From contig JADFDI010000003.1 of NCBI GenBank assembly GCA_018262985.1, positions 364,249-428,248 on the forward strand: a DNA stretch of 64,000 bases, written 5' to 3'. Shown here piece after piece: positions 1-7,216 of the stretch (positions are counted from its first letter, which is position 1; each line of letters starts with the position of its first letter). The position numbers and the translations under genes were made by a program. Below the pieces are notes generated by a model that was not told the origin of the DNA, searched no databases, and worked only from the letters and a program-made list of their open reading frames with translations. Source of the stretch: Spirochaetota bacterium (GTDB lineage: Bacteria > Spirochaetota > Spirochaetia > Treponematales > UBA12059).

Positions 1-696
1 GGCGGCTGGGTCCAGGGGAGCGTCGGAACCTACGACGCGCTCTGCCGCTGGCTCGCCGTGGAGTCCGGCGCCCTGGTCGCGAGCCTCGAGTACCGCCTCG
101 CGCCCGAGCACCCGTATCCCGCCGCCGTCGAGGACGCGCTCGCCGCCTACCGCTGGCTGCTCTCGGGCGGCGCGGGAACGGACGCCGACGCCGCGCGCGT
201 CTTCGTCTCGGGCGACTCGGCGGGCGGCAACCTCGCCGCCGTCCTCTGCCTGGCCGCACGCGAGACGGGGCTCCCGCAGCCCGCGGGCCAGATACTCCTG
301 TATCCCGCCACCGACCTTTCCCGCACCGACACCGAGTCGCGCGCCAAATACGGCTCGGGCTACCTGCTCGACGCCGAGGCGATGGACTGGTTCATGGACC
401 AGTACGTGCCCGACCGGGCCGAGCGCTCCGACTGGCGCGTCTCGCCGCTGCTCGCGCCGTCCCACGCGGCTCTTGCTCCCGCCTTGGTCTACACGGCGGA
501 GTACGACGCCCTCCGCGACGAGGGCGAAGCCTACGCCGCGGCCCTCGCCGCCGACGGCACCCGGGTCGTCTTGAGGCGCGTGGAAGGGCAGGTCCACGGC
601 TTCGCGTCCACCAACCGCTTCTCCCGGGCCGCCTACCGCGTCTACCGCGAGGCGGGCGCCTTCATCCGCGAGGGAACGCTGCCGGCCGACCGGTGA
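1..696 (+). CDS. Alpha/beta hydrolase fold-3 esterase/lipase, 5'-truncated by window edge
   Basis: The frame is open from base 1 and the gene starts outside the window, so the in-frame ATG at 58 is not its true start. The first visible residues (GGWVQGS) are the end of the HGGG oxyanion-hole motif of the hormone-sensitive-lipase family. The nucleophile elbow GDSAGG lies at about residues 71-76. An Asp in YDALRDEGE and a His in VHGF complete a plausible catalytic triad. About 231 residues are visible of a usual 300-330. The family hydrolyses short acyl esters; the substrate is unknown. A perfect palindrome GCCGGATCCGGC follows the stop at about 702. Confidence 0.85.
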   Translation, partial: GGWVQGSVGTYDALCRWLAVESGALVASLEYRLAPEHPYPAAVEDALAAYRWLLSGGAGTDADAARVFVSGDSAGGNLAAVLCLAARETGLPQPAGQILLYPATDLSRTDTESRAKYGSGYLLDAEAMDWFMDQYVPDRAERSDWRVSPLLAPSHAALAPALVYTAEYDALRDEGEAYAAALAADGTRVVLRRVEGQVHGFASTNRFSRAAYRVYREAGAFIREGTLPADR

Positions 697-735
697 GAGC
701 CGGATCCGGCGGACCAAAAACCTCCACCCGACCGC

Positions 736-764
736 TTGACACTTTCGCGTCGTTCCGGTAATTT
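736..764 (+). promoter_or_regulatory. Sigma-70-type promoter of the tRNA-Gln/tRNA-Glu operon
   Basis: TTGACA at 736-741, a 17-bp spacer, and TAATTT at 759-764. The predicted start near 771 is 12 bp before tRNA-Gln. This is one of the best -35/-10 matches in the window and probably serves both tRNAs, which are 36 bp apart. Confidence 0.8.
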
Positions 765-782
765 CTCCCTCGTTCCGAGCGC

Positions 783-853
783 TCCCCGGTTGTGTAATGG
801 TAGCACGGCAGACTCTGGATCTGCTTGTGGGGGTTCAAATCCTCCCTGGGGAA
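783..853 (+). tRNA. tRNA-Gln (anticodon CTG)
   Basis: The acceptor stem 783-789 pairs with 846-852. The anticodon stem GCAGA/TCTGC (808-812/820-824) holds the loop CTCTGGA with anticodon CTG at 815-817, which reads CAG. The T arm GGGGG-TTCAAAT-CCTCC ends at 845. The discriminator A is at 853 and CCA is not encoded. The D loop has the usual GGTAG. The gene is cotranscribed with the following tRNA-Glu. Confidence 0.93.
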
Positions 854-889
854 TACCGGCGCCGACCCAACCCGGCGCGCAATGCAGAC

Positions 890-961
890 GGCCCCTTCGT
901 CTATCGGTTAGGACACAAGATTCTCAATCTTGGAAGAGGAGTTCGACTCTCCTAGGGGCTA
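890..961 (+). tRNA. tRNA-Glu (anticodon CTC)
   Basis: Acceptor stem GGCCCCT (890-896) pairs with AGGGGCT (954-960), with discriminator A at 961 and no encoded CCA. The anticodon loop TTCTCAA between CAAGA and TCTTG gives CTC, which reads GAG. The T arm is GAGGA-GTTCGAC-TCTCC. Its last 18 nt are copied downstream at 1142 and 1339, and a 20-nt T-arm/acceptor piece (940-959) appears inverted at 1016 and 1213. This is the only complete tRNA-Glu here. Confidence 0.93.
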
Positions 962-972
962 ACAGAAAATCC

Positions 973-1005
973 AAGAGACCGGCCGCAAGGCCGGTCTCTT
1001 GCTTT
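973..1005 (+). terminator. Rho-independent terminator after tRNA-Glu
   Basis: A 12-bp perfect stem (973-984 with 989-1000), loop GCAA, and a short T-rich tail GCTTTA. It sits 11 nt after the tRNA. Sequence-related hairpins recur at 1172 and 1368, each after a copy of the tRNA 3' end. Confidence 0.85.
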
Positions 1006-1171
1006 ATAGGCAGGCGCCCCTAGGAGAGTCGAACTGCGGAAGCCCCGTCCCGAGCGCATAGCGAGGGCGAGGCGCATGGAAGCGCCGAGAGGGGCTGGAG
1101 CCGGTCGAGGGGAGCGAGCAGGAAGCTCGCGACCCGAGACTCGACTCTCCTAGGGGCTAACAACGAAATCC

Positions 1172-1204
1172 AAAGACCGGCCGATAGGCCGGTCTTTGCT
1201 TTAT
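1172..1204 (+). terminator. Repeat-unit-2 hairpin (terminator-like)
   Basis: An 11-bp perfect stem (1172-1182 with 1187-1197), loop GATA, and tail GCTTTAT. It is the second copy of the tRNA-Glu terminator, 13 nt after the second tRNA 3'-end copy, and could catch read-through from the tRNA promoter. Confidence 0.7.
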
Positions 1205-1367
1205 TGGCAGGCGCCCCTAGGAGAGTCGAACTCCGGAGTCGCCGTCGCGACCGATGAGGGAGCGCGAGGCCCATGGATGGGCCGAGAGGCGACGCAGGCG
1301 GTTTTCGGGAGCGGGCACGAAGCCCGCTCCCGAAAACTCGACTCTCCTAGGGGCTATCAAACAAACC

Positions 1368-1396
1368 CGAACGACCGGCCTTCGGCCGGTCGTTCG
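1368..1396 (+). terminator. Repeat-unit-3 hairpin (terminator-like)
   Basis: A 13-bp perfect stem, 1368-1380 with 1384-1396, and a 3-nt loop, followed by CATTTCC. It follows the third tRNA 3'-end copy. It keeps the core GACCGGCC stem but has other flanks, so the stem appears maintained by compensating changes. Confidence 0.6.
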
Positions 1397-1502
1397 CATT
1401 TCCGGTGGCGTCCCCTGGGAGAGCGCGCCTTCGGCGCTTTCGGTGCGGAAACGATCATCGTGCGCCCGCGGCCGCGCGTCCTCATCGAAGTCCGGAGCGC
1501 AG

Positions 1503-3092
1503 TCAGCTCCTCATGCACTTCTTCGCCGCTATCCGGCCCGTCATGATGGCGGTAGGTCCGCCGGCCGGGCTGTACACCCACTTGCCCGCGGCGTACACGT
1601 CGGGCAGCGCGGTCTTCACCGAATCGGCCATGCGGAACATGCTCGTGGTCACCGGGACCTCCTCCTCGAAGGACCAGCCCACGATGGAGCCTTCCGAGCT
1701 TCCCACCCGCTCGCGGATCGACGAGGGCGAGGCGGAGAAGCTGAACAGGACGTGGTCCTTGAGGCCGGGGTAGAGGCTCCCGGAAATCGTCTCGATGAAA
1801 GCCTTCTCGACGTGGCGCTTTAACTCGTCGTGCCAGCCCTCCGCGCGGATCCGCTCGCTCAAGGCGTAGTCGAACAGGGCGCTGATGATGAGCCCGGTCT
1901 TGCCCGCGGGCGCCGCGTCGCCGTCGCGCAGGGCCGGGATCGAGATCTCGAAGGTGTTGTAGCGGCAGAAGCGGCCGAGCCATTCCAGCACCTCGTCCTT
2001 CGGCAGCGCGCCCCGGCGTCCGAGCAGCGCCGTGAGCTCGTCGGTGTGGATGGCGCCGAGGCCCCGGCGGTCCGGCGTGTGGAAGACGTGGGCGCTCGCG
2101 CGGCCGCCGAAGTGGTCGGGCGGCAGGTCGGCGGCCAGGAAGACCGAGAAGACCGATTCGGCGCCGTGGCGCTTCAGCACCGCCTCCTTCGTCCGCGCGA
2201 ACAAGGCCTTTTCCTTCGGCGCGAGCCCGGCGTCGGCGCTCAGGGCGTACAGGGTCTTGAGGTCGCCGGTCCAGATCAGCTTGCCGTACCGGTAGGCATT
2301 TCCCGCGGCGTCGGTAAGGGTCTTCGCGGCGGGGTCGACGGCCACGATCTCGGTATCGAGCCGCAGACCGCCGCCGCGCCGCGTTATCGCGTCCGCCATG
2401 GCCTCGATGAAGGCGCCGACTCCGCCCTTCGGATAGACGTAGTCGCCGTAGAGCGCGAAGTAGCTCAGGGCGAAGAACACTGGCGTCTTCCGGAAGAAGT
2501 GCTGGCCGATGATGTCCTTGAGCGAGCGGTTGGCGGAGAGTTCGTCGAGTCGCTCTTCGAAAGGCGTGTCCATCCTGGAAATGCGGTACATGGTCCGCAT
2601 GAACTTGAACATCCACGCGAGCATCGCGGGAACGAGGACGAGGACGTTCTTCCGCTTCCGGGCGAAGAGGGGGCTGTCGACGCCGTAGAGCGTCTTCATG
2701 TCGCCGATGACCGCGCGGATGGCGTCGACGATCCGGTCGACGTCCTCGCCGCTTTCGGGGTAGAGGCTTTTCAGGAGCTCCGCGTACGCGTCGAGGCTCC
2801 GTTCCCCTTCGATCTTGAGCACGCGGTCCTCGACGCCCAGCGTGATGGGGTTGGGGAGCATCTCGACGTCGAGGCCGAATTCCTTGACGAGGGGCTTCAC
2901 GAGGCCGGCGTTGACCAGGGCCCGCGCGCCGCCCTCGAAGCGGAAGCCGTCGCGGACGAAGGAGTTCATGAGTCCGCCGCACGTTTCGTTCTTCTCGAGG
3001 AGGAGCACCTCCTTCCCCTTGTTCGCCAGGCTCAAGGCCGCGGTTAGTCCCGCGATGCCGCCGCCGACCACGATGACGTCCTTGCGCGTCAT
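1503..3092 (-). CDS. FAD-dependent oxidoreductase, phytoene desaturase/CrtISO-like
   Basis: 529 residues from ATG at 3092. The N-terminus carries a Rossmann dinucleotide-binding motif GGGIAG (residues 10-15) followed by the acidic LLLEKN, then the GG-rich segment ETCGGLMNS typical of the amine-oxidase/carotenoid-isomerase superfamily. The C-terminus GKWVYSPAGGPTAIMTGR is the family's FAD-contacting end. Length fits the NAD(P)/FAD carotenoid/retinol saturase group (480-550). The ATG overlaps the stop of the upstream SDR gene by 4 bp (ATGA), so the two redox enzymes are coupled and probably act on the same lipophilic substrate. No other carotenoid or quinone gene is nearby, so the substrate is unknown. 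Confidence 0.85.
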   Translation of the reverse strand: MTRKDVIVVGGGIAGLTAALSLANKGKEVLLLEKNETCGGLMNSFVRDGFRFEGGARALVNAGLVKPLVKEFGLDVEMLPNPITLGVEDRVLKIEGERSLDAYAELLKSLYPESGEDVDRIVDAIRAVIGDMKTLYGVDSPLFARKRKNVLVLVPAMLAWMFKFMRTMYRISRMDTPFEERLDELSANRSLKDIIGQHFFRKTPVFFALSYFALYGDYVYPKGGVGAFIEAMADAITRRGGGLRLDTEIVAVDPAAKTLTDAAGNAYRYGKLIWTGDLKTLYALSADAGLAPKEKALFARTKEAVLKRHGAESVFSVFLAADLPPDHFGGRASAHVFHTPDRRGLGAIHTDELTALLGRRGALPKDEVLEWLGRFCRYNTFEISIPALRDGDAAPAGKTGLIISALFDYALSERIRAEGWHDELKRHVEKAFIETISGSLYPGLKDHVLFSFSASPSSIRERVGSSEGSIVGWSFEEEVPVTTSMFRMADSVKTALPDVYAAGKWVYSPAGGPTAIMTGRIAAKKCMRS

Positions 3093-4051
3093 GGCGCCAC
3101 CCCCTTCGCGTCGAGGAGTTCGAGGGTCCGCTTCCACAGGGCCTCCGCCGCCTCCGCGTCCCGGGCCGGCGGCGTCAGTTCCTCTTCCGTCGTCAGGTGG
3201 AAGAAGGCGTCGCTCCTTCCCGCCATCTCGCCCGAGGCGCCGAGCCAGTAGAGCGCCTCGGCCGAGACTTCGGGCGAGTCCGAGTTCCGGTCGATGACGT
3301 TCCGTTTGTACCACTTGTAGAAGCGGCCGTTGTCCCTGCCGGTCTCCGTCCGCACCATGCCCGGGTGCATCGCGATGATGGTCGCGCCCGAGGACCCGAG
3401 CTCTTTCGCGAAGACGTGCATCGACAGGAGCTGCGCGATCTTCCCGGCCCCGTAGGCCTTGAGGCCCGAGTAGCGCCTGCGCCGCCACTCCAGGTCGTCC
3501 AGGTCGAGGCCCCAGACCGCGAAGCGGTAACCCTCCGAGCCGACCAGGATGACCCTGGCCTTCCCCTCGCGCTTGAGCTTCGGGAGGAGCAGCTTCGTGA
3601 TGACGAAGGGGGCGAGGTAGTGCACGGCGAAATTCGTCTCGAAGCCGTCGGGCGTCTCCGTCCGCGCGTCCAGGTGGAGCCCCGCGTTGTGGATGAGGAC
3701 GTCGATAGGCGCTTCGAGGGCCGCCAGGGCGCGCCCGACCCGTTGCATGTCCTCGAGGACTGACAGGTCGGCGACGAGGGTCTCGACCTCGACGCCGAAC
3801 TCGGCGGCCAGCTCCGCGCGCACGCGTTCGGACTTCTCCGGATTCCGGTTGACCAGGAGCAGTCGCGCGCCCATGGACGCGTACTTCCGCGCCGTGCGGT
3901 AGCCGACCCCGGAAGTGGCGCCGGTGATGACGACCAGCTTTTCGCGGAAGGGCTCGTCGCAGCGCTTCGGGGCGACCTTCATGTTCTTCAGCATCGCGAA
4001 CACGTTCGACCACTCGTACTGCGGCCAATAGCGGCGGATGGCGGGGTTCAT
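3089..4051 (-). CDS. Short-chain dehydrogenase/reductase (retinol dehydrogenase-like)
   Basis: 320 residues. TGATSGVG (43-50) is the classical SDR cofactor motif and NRN near 68-70 favours NADP(H). HNAG (121-124), Ser172 in VGSEG, and Tyr200-xxx-Lys204 (YGAGK) complete the active site. The start ATG at 4051 gives an N-terminal extension of about 35 residues before the Rossmann fold, as in WW-domain oxidoreductase/retinol dehydrogenase relatives. It is first in a two-gene operon with the FAD oxidoreductase (ATGA overlap). A joint dehydrogenase plus saturase/isomerase step on a hydrophobic alcohol is a reasonable inference. Confidence 0.87.
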   Translation of the reverse strand: MNPAIRRYWPQYEWSNVFAMLKNMKVAPKRCDEPFREKLVVITGATSGVGYRTARKYASMGARLLLVNRNPEKSERVRAELAAEFGVEVETLVADLSVLEDMQRVGRALAALEAPIDVLIHNAGLHLDARTETPDGFETNFAVHYLAPFVITKLLLPKLKREGKARVILVGSEGYRFAVWGLDLDDLEWRRRRYSGLKAYGAGKIAQLLSMHVFAKELGSSGATIIAMHPGMVRTETGRDNGRFYKWYKRNVIDRNSDSPEVSAEALYWLGASGEMAGRSDAFFHLTTEEELTPPARDAEAAEALWKRTLELLDAKGVAP

Positions 4052-4225
4052 GCACGGCGCTCCTTGGGCTGTCGCCGGCTGATTGTAGTCGCTCGACCGG
4101 CTCCGGGCAAGGAAAAGGAAAAGCCGGGCGGCCACCGGGGCCGGGCTTCCGGCCGCTGGTTCCGAACCTTCCACGCACGCGACGGCCGTTGCCTTCCGCC
4201 CCGAAGCATGCTCCAATGTCAGACC

Positions 4226-4825
4226 ATGAAGACCAAGCACGTGCTGGCGCTCTTCCTCGCCCTCATGGCGGTCCTGATCGTCCTCGCCCTCGTCTTCCGG
4301 GAAGGGTTCCTCGCGCTGCTCGACCAACCCGGCCTGCTCGCGCACGCCCGCTTCGTCCATATCGCGGCGGCCACCCTCTTCCTCGCCAACGCGGCGTTCG
4401 GCATGGTCTGGGAAGCGCGGAGCCTGAAATCCGGACGTCCTGGACCGCTCGTCCACACCTACGCCACCGTGGCTTGGCTGGACGCGCGACTCTCTTCGCC
4501 CCTCATCGTGCTCTCGCTCCTGTCCGGCCTCATGCTCGCCGCGGGCTCGGGCGACCTGTGGAGCGTCGGCTGGCTTTCGAACGCCTTCGTCCTCTTCATC
4601 CTGTCAGGAGTCGTGTGGGTGGCGAGCGACATCCCGACCCAGGGCAAGGTCCGGCGCCTGATGGCCGCCCTGGACCCCGCGGGCGTCGCGCTCCCCGCCG
4701 AGCTCGTCCGCGTACTCAGGCTGCGCCTGTGGATAGGCCTCGCCGGCGTCCTCCCCCTCGTCGCCGTCCTCGCCCTCATGGTCTACAAGCCCGAGGTCAA
4801 AGCCGTCGCGACCTGGTTCCGCTGA
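4226..4825 (+). CDS. DUF2269-like integral membrane protein
   Basis: 199 residues from ATG 4226 (an in-frame ATG at 4208 would add six). Four hydrophobic segments are visible: residues about 5-25, 40-60, 85-110 and 115-135, with a further one near the C-terminus (LWIGLAGVLPLVAVLALMV). The pattern of HIAAATLF, a central DARLSSPLIVLSLLSG and a C-terminal RLRLWIG resembles the DUF2269 predicted membrane proteins. No catalytic residues are recognisable. It is divergent from the SDR operon and convergent with recJ. Confidence 0.6.
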   Translation: MKTKHVLALFLALMAVLIVLALVFREGFLALLDQPGLLAHARFVHIAAATLFLANAAFGMVWEARSLKSGRPGPLVHTYATVAWLDARLSSPLIVLSLLSGLMLAAGSGDLWSVGWLSNAFVLFILSGVVWVASDIPTQGKVRRLMAALDPAGVALPAELVRVLRLRLWIGLAGVLPLVAVLALMVYKPEVKAVATWFR

Positions 4826-4975
4826 GTTCGGCGAAGCGCCTCGCGGCCCCCCGCAGAACAGCATTCAACCAGGCAACGCACCCGCCCCGAGACAACGCTC
4901 CTCGTTCTACATGCGGGCGCGGCGTGATGGCGCAAACCCGGCGTAGCGCCGCGCGGAAGCCGGTAGCACGGCGGG

Positions 4976-5038
4976 TGACGAACGGAAACGCGCTCCCGAC
5001 CGAGAGCTTGAGGGAGTGGAGTGCGTTTCCGTTCGTCA
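4976..5038. repeat. Long inverted repeat between convergent genes
   Basis: TGACGAACGGAAACGC (4976-4991) is perfectly inverted at 5023-5038. CTCCC and GGGAG inside the 31-nt loop can extend the pairing. It lies between the convergent membrane-protein gene and recJ, so a bidirectional termination or mRNA-end stabilising role is likely. No T-run is present on either strand. Confidence 0.75.
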
Positions 5039-5080
5039 GGCCCCGCGCGGCAGGGCTCCGATAACGCCCTTCGCCGCAGT

Positions 5081-7213
5081 TTACTCCGATCCCGCCCTGC
5101 GCGCGTCGAGCACCACGAGCTGCGCGGTCGAACTCCCGTTCCACCAGTTCCGCTGCACGTTGAAGGCCACGTCGAGCCTGTCCACGCGCTCGAACTCGCG
5201 GCCGAGCTTCTCGGCGGCGTTCCACCAGAGGGCGGGGAAGGGGTGCTTGCCGAAGTCGAGGGTCAGCTTCAGATGGCTCGACTCGCGCTTGCCGACGATG
5301 TCGATGGCCGCGATCGGCACGTTCCGGGCTACGAACACGAGCTTGGGGTTCTTCTCGCCGAAGGGCTCGAAGCGGTCCACCAGGTCGAGGAGCTCGGGCC
5401 GGAGGTACTCGTGCGGCAGCTCCGCGTCGACGGCGAGCGTCTCTTCCTCGGGTACGGCGTCGAGCTCGACGCCCTCCACGAAGCGGGCGGTGCGCGCGAC
5501 GAACTCGTCCCACTTCCCGCGCGGCAGCGAGAAGCCCGCCGCGGCATCGTGGCCGCCGTAGTCGATGAAGAGCTCCGCGCTCGCTTCGAGCAGTCCCCGC
5601 ACGTCGAAGCCCGTCTTCGAGCGGATCGAGCCGACGGCTATCCCCGAGGGCAGGAAGGCCACCATGACCGCGGTCGCCTTGAAGGCCGCCGAGAGCCGGC
5701 TCGCGATGATGCCGGTGATGCCCCGGTGCACGTCGTCGCGCCCGACCAGCACGAGCTTCCCGCCGTGGGCCTGGAGGCTCGCCTCCGCGTCGGGACGCAC
5801 CGCCTCCCAGGCGGCCGCGCCGAGGGCTTTCCGCTCTTCGTTCAACGCGATCACCTGGTCCGCGAGCTCGACCCTCCGCCGCGCGTCCTCCGCCAGCAAG
5901 AGCTCCACGGCGAGCTCCGGCTTGCCCATGCGCCCCGCCGCGTTGATGACGGGCGTGAGCTGCCACGAGATCTCGTTGGCGCTGAGCTTGCGGTTGGCCA
6001 GGTTGAGCTTGCCGACCAGCTCGGCCAGTCCCGGCCGCGGGGCGGCGGCCAGGGCCGCCAGGCCCTCGCGCACCAGGATGCGGTTCTCGTTGCGGAGCGG
6101 CATCATGTCGGCCACGGTGCCGATCGCGGCCAGCTGGAGCGCGGCGCGGTCGGCGCCCGAATCGGGCAGGGCGCGCGCCAGCACCCAGCCCGTGAACAGG
6201 TTCTCGAACACGTCGAGCTCGCCGACCTCGGCGCCCGAGTAGCGCGCGAGGCGCGACATGCCCGCGAGCCGCACGAGGCTCGCGCCGCGCGCCGCGGGTA
6301 TCGCCTCGCCGATCTCGGGGGCCGCGTCGTAGCATTGCACCTCGGCCGAGGCGCCGAACACCTTGGCGAGCAGGCGCTTCTGGAGGGCGCCGTCCCACAC
6401 GAAGATCTGCCGCCCCTCGAGGAAGGGCACGAGCCGCGTGCGCGACAGGTCCACCATGCCCGGCACGATGGTCTCGGCGACGCGGCCGATCTCCACGAGG
6501 TTCCGGAGCCGCACGGCCTCGACGATGTAGCTGTCGGCGGCCGGCCGCACGTTGAGCAGGGCGATGTCCTGCTTGTAGAAGCCCGAGCGCGCGAAGGCGA
6601 GGGCCCGGAGCGCCTTCCAGGCCACGCCCACGCCCGCTAGGTCGCGGAAGGGGTAGCCGGAGTCCGGCAGCTTCGGGTCGACCACGGCCACCGCCTCGGG
6701 CGGCTCCGGGGCCTGCAGGTTGTGGTGGTCGAGCACCACGAGGTCGATGCCGAGCTCGAGCGCCCTGTCCGCCTCCTCGTGGTTCGAGATGCCGCAGTCG
6801 ACGGTGATCACCAGGGTGCCGCCCGCGGCCGCGAACTCCTCGAGCGCGGCGACCGTCAGGCCGTAGGGCTCGTCCGCGCGCGGCACCCGCCACGATACGT
6901 CGGCGCCGAGGGCCCGGAGCCCCTCCACCATGAGCGCGGTCGAGGTGACGCCGTCCGTGTCGCGGTCGCCGAACACGAGCAGCTTCTCGCCCTCGTCGAG
7001 GGCCTGGAGCATGCGGTCGACCGCGTCCTCCATCCCGTCGAGCAGGAAGGGGTTGTGGAGGTGGCGGAGGCCCTCCTCCACGAACCAGCGCGCCTCCTCC
7101 GGCGCCGCGAGCCCCCGCCGCGCCATGATGGAGGCGGAGAGCAGGTCGACCCCGTAGCGCGCGGCCGTCTCCTTGACGGTTTCCGGGGCGATATCCTTCC
7201 GGACCCAGTCCAT
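5081..7213 (-). CDS. recJ: Single-stranded-DNA-specific exonuclease RecJ
   Basis: 710 residues, longer than the 550-580 of most RecJ. DHH-family motifs: GDRDTDG (82-88; Asp83, Asp85, Asp87), TVDCGIS (Asp139) and LDHHN (Asp162-His163-His164). The DHHA1 end carries YGGHDAAAGFS near residue 575. The first motif usually reads GDYDVDG, so Arg and Thr replace Tyr and Val but the metal-binding aspartates are kept. About 130 extra residues lie between the DHH and DHHA1 halves, a length I associate with spirochaete RecJ. RecJ degrades 5' single-stranded tails in RecF-pathway recombination and base-excision repair; recO is nearby. Its start lies 3 bp after the deoA stop. Confidence 0.92.
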   Translation of the reverse strand: MDWVRKDIAPETVKETAARYGVDLLSASIMARRGLAAPEEARWFVEEGLRHLHNPFLLDGMEDAVDRMLQALDEGEKLLVFGDRDTDGVTSTALMVEGLRALGADVSWRVPRADEPYGLTVAALEEFAAAGGTLVITVDCGISNHEEADRALELGIDLVVLDHHNLQAPEPPEAVAVVDPKLPDSGYPFRDLAGVGVAWKALRALAFARSGFYKQDIALLNVRPAADSYIVEAVRLRNLVEIGRVAETIVPGMVDLSRTRLVPFLEGRQIFVWDGALQKRLLAKVFGASAEVQCYDAAPEIGEAIPAARGASLVRLAGMSRLARYSGAEVGELDVFENLFTGWVLARALPDSGADRAALQLAAIGTVADMMPLRNENRILVREGLAALAAAPRPGLAELVGKLNLANRKLSANEISWQLTPVINAAGRMGKPELAVELLLAEDARRRVELADQVIALNEERKALGAAAWEAVRPDAEASLQAHGGKLVLVGRDDVHRGITGIIASRLSAAFKATAVMVAFLPSGIAVGSIRSKTGFDVRGLLEASAELFIDYGGHDAAAGFSLPRGKWDEFVARTARFVEGVELDAVPEEETLAVDAELPHEYLRPELLDLVDRFEPFGEKNPKLVFVARNVPIAAIDIVGKRESSHLKLTLDFGKHPFPALWWNAAEKLGREFERVDRLDVAFNVQRNWWNGSSTAQLVVLDARRAGSE

Positions 7214-7216
7214 GGC

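Larger units (their letters stand above)
944..1425 (+). repeat. 197-198 bp tandem array carrying tRNA-Glu 3' ends and hairpins
   Basis: The 18-mer CGACTCTCCTAGGGGCTA, the tRNA-Glu 3' end, starts at 944, 1142 and 1339 (spacings 198 and 197). Each copy is followed by a GACCGGCC hairpin. After the first two comes an inverted T-arm/acceptor copy, GCCCCTAGGAGAGTCGAACT, at 1016 and 1213, with a degenerate version near 1410. About 105 bp of diverged but alignable sequence then links to the next unit; it contains GGCGCATGGAAGCGCC or GGCCCATGGATGGGCC. This array fills 962-1502. No conventional gene is seen there. The layout matches the E. coli tyrT (rtT) repeats, where 178-bp units each begin with the tRNA-Tyr 3' end. 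Confidence 0.9.

Noticed and set aside
1142..1356. Second and third tRNA-Glu genes
   Set aside because: Only the 3' 18 nt are present at 1142 and 1339; acceptor 5' half, D arm and anticodon arm are absent.
1357..2982. Long open frames antisense or frame-shifted to the FAD oxidoreductase, SDR and other genes
   Set aside because: At about 70% GC stop codons are scarce, so alternative frames stay open by chance. Their translations are Arg/Pro/Ala-rich and show no motifs, while the chosen frames carry clear family motifs.
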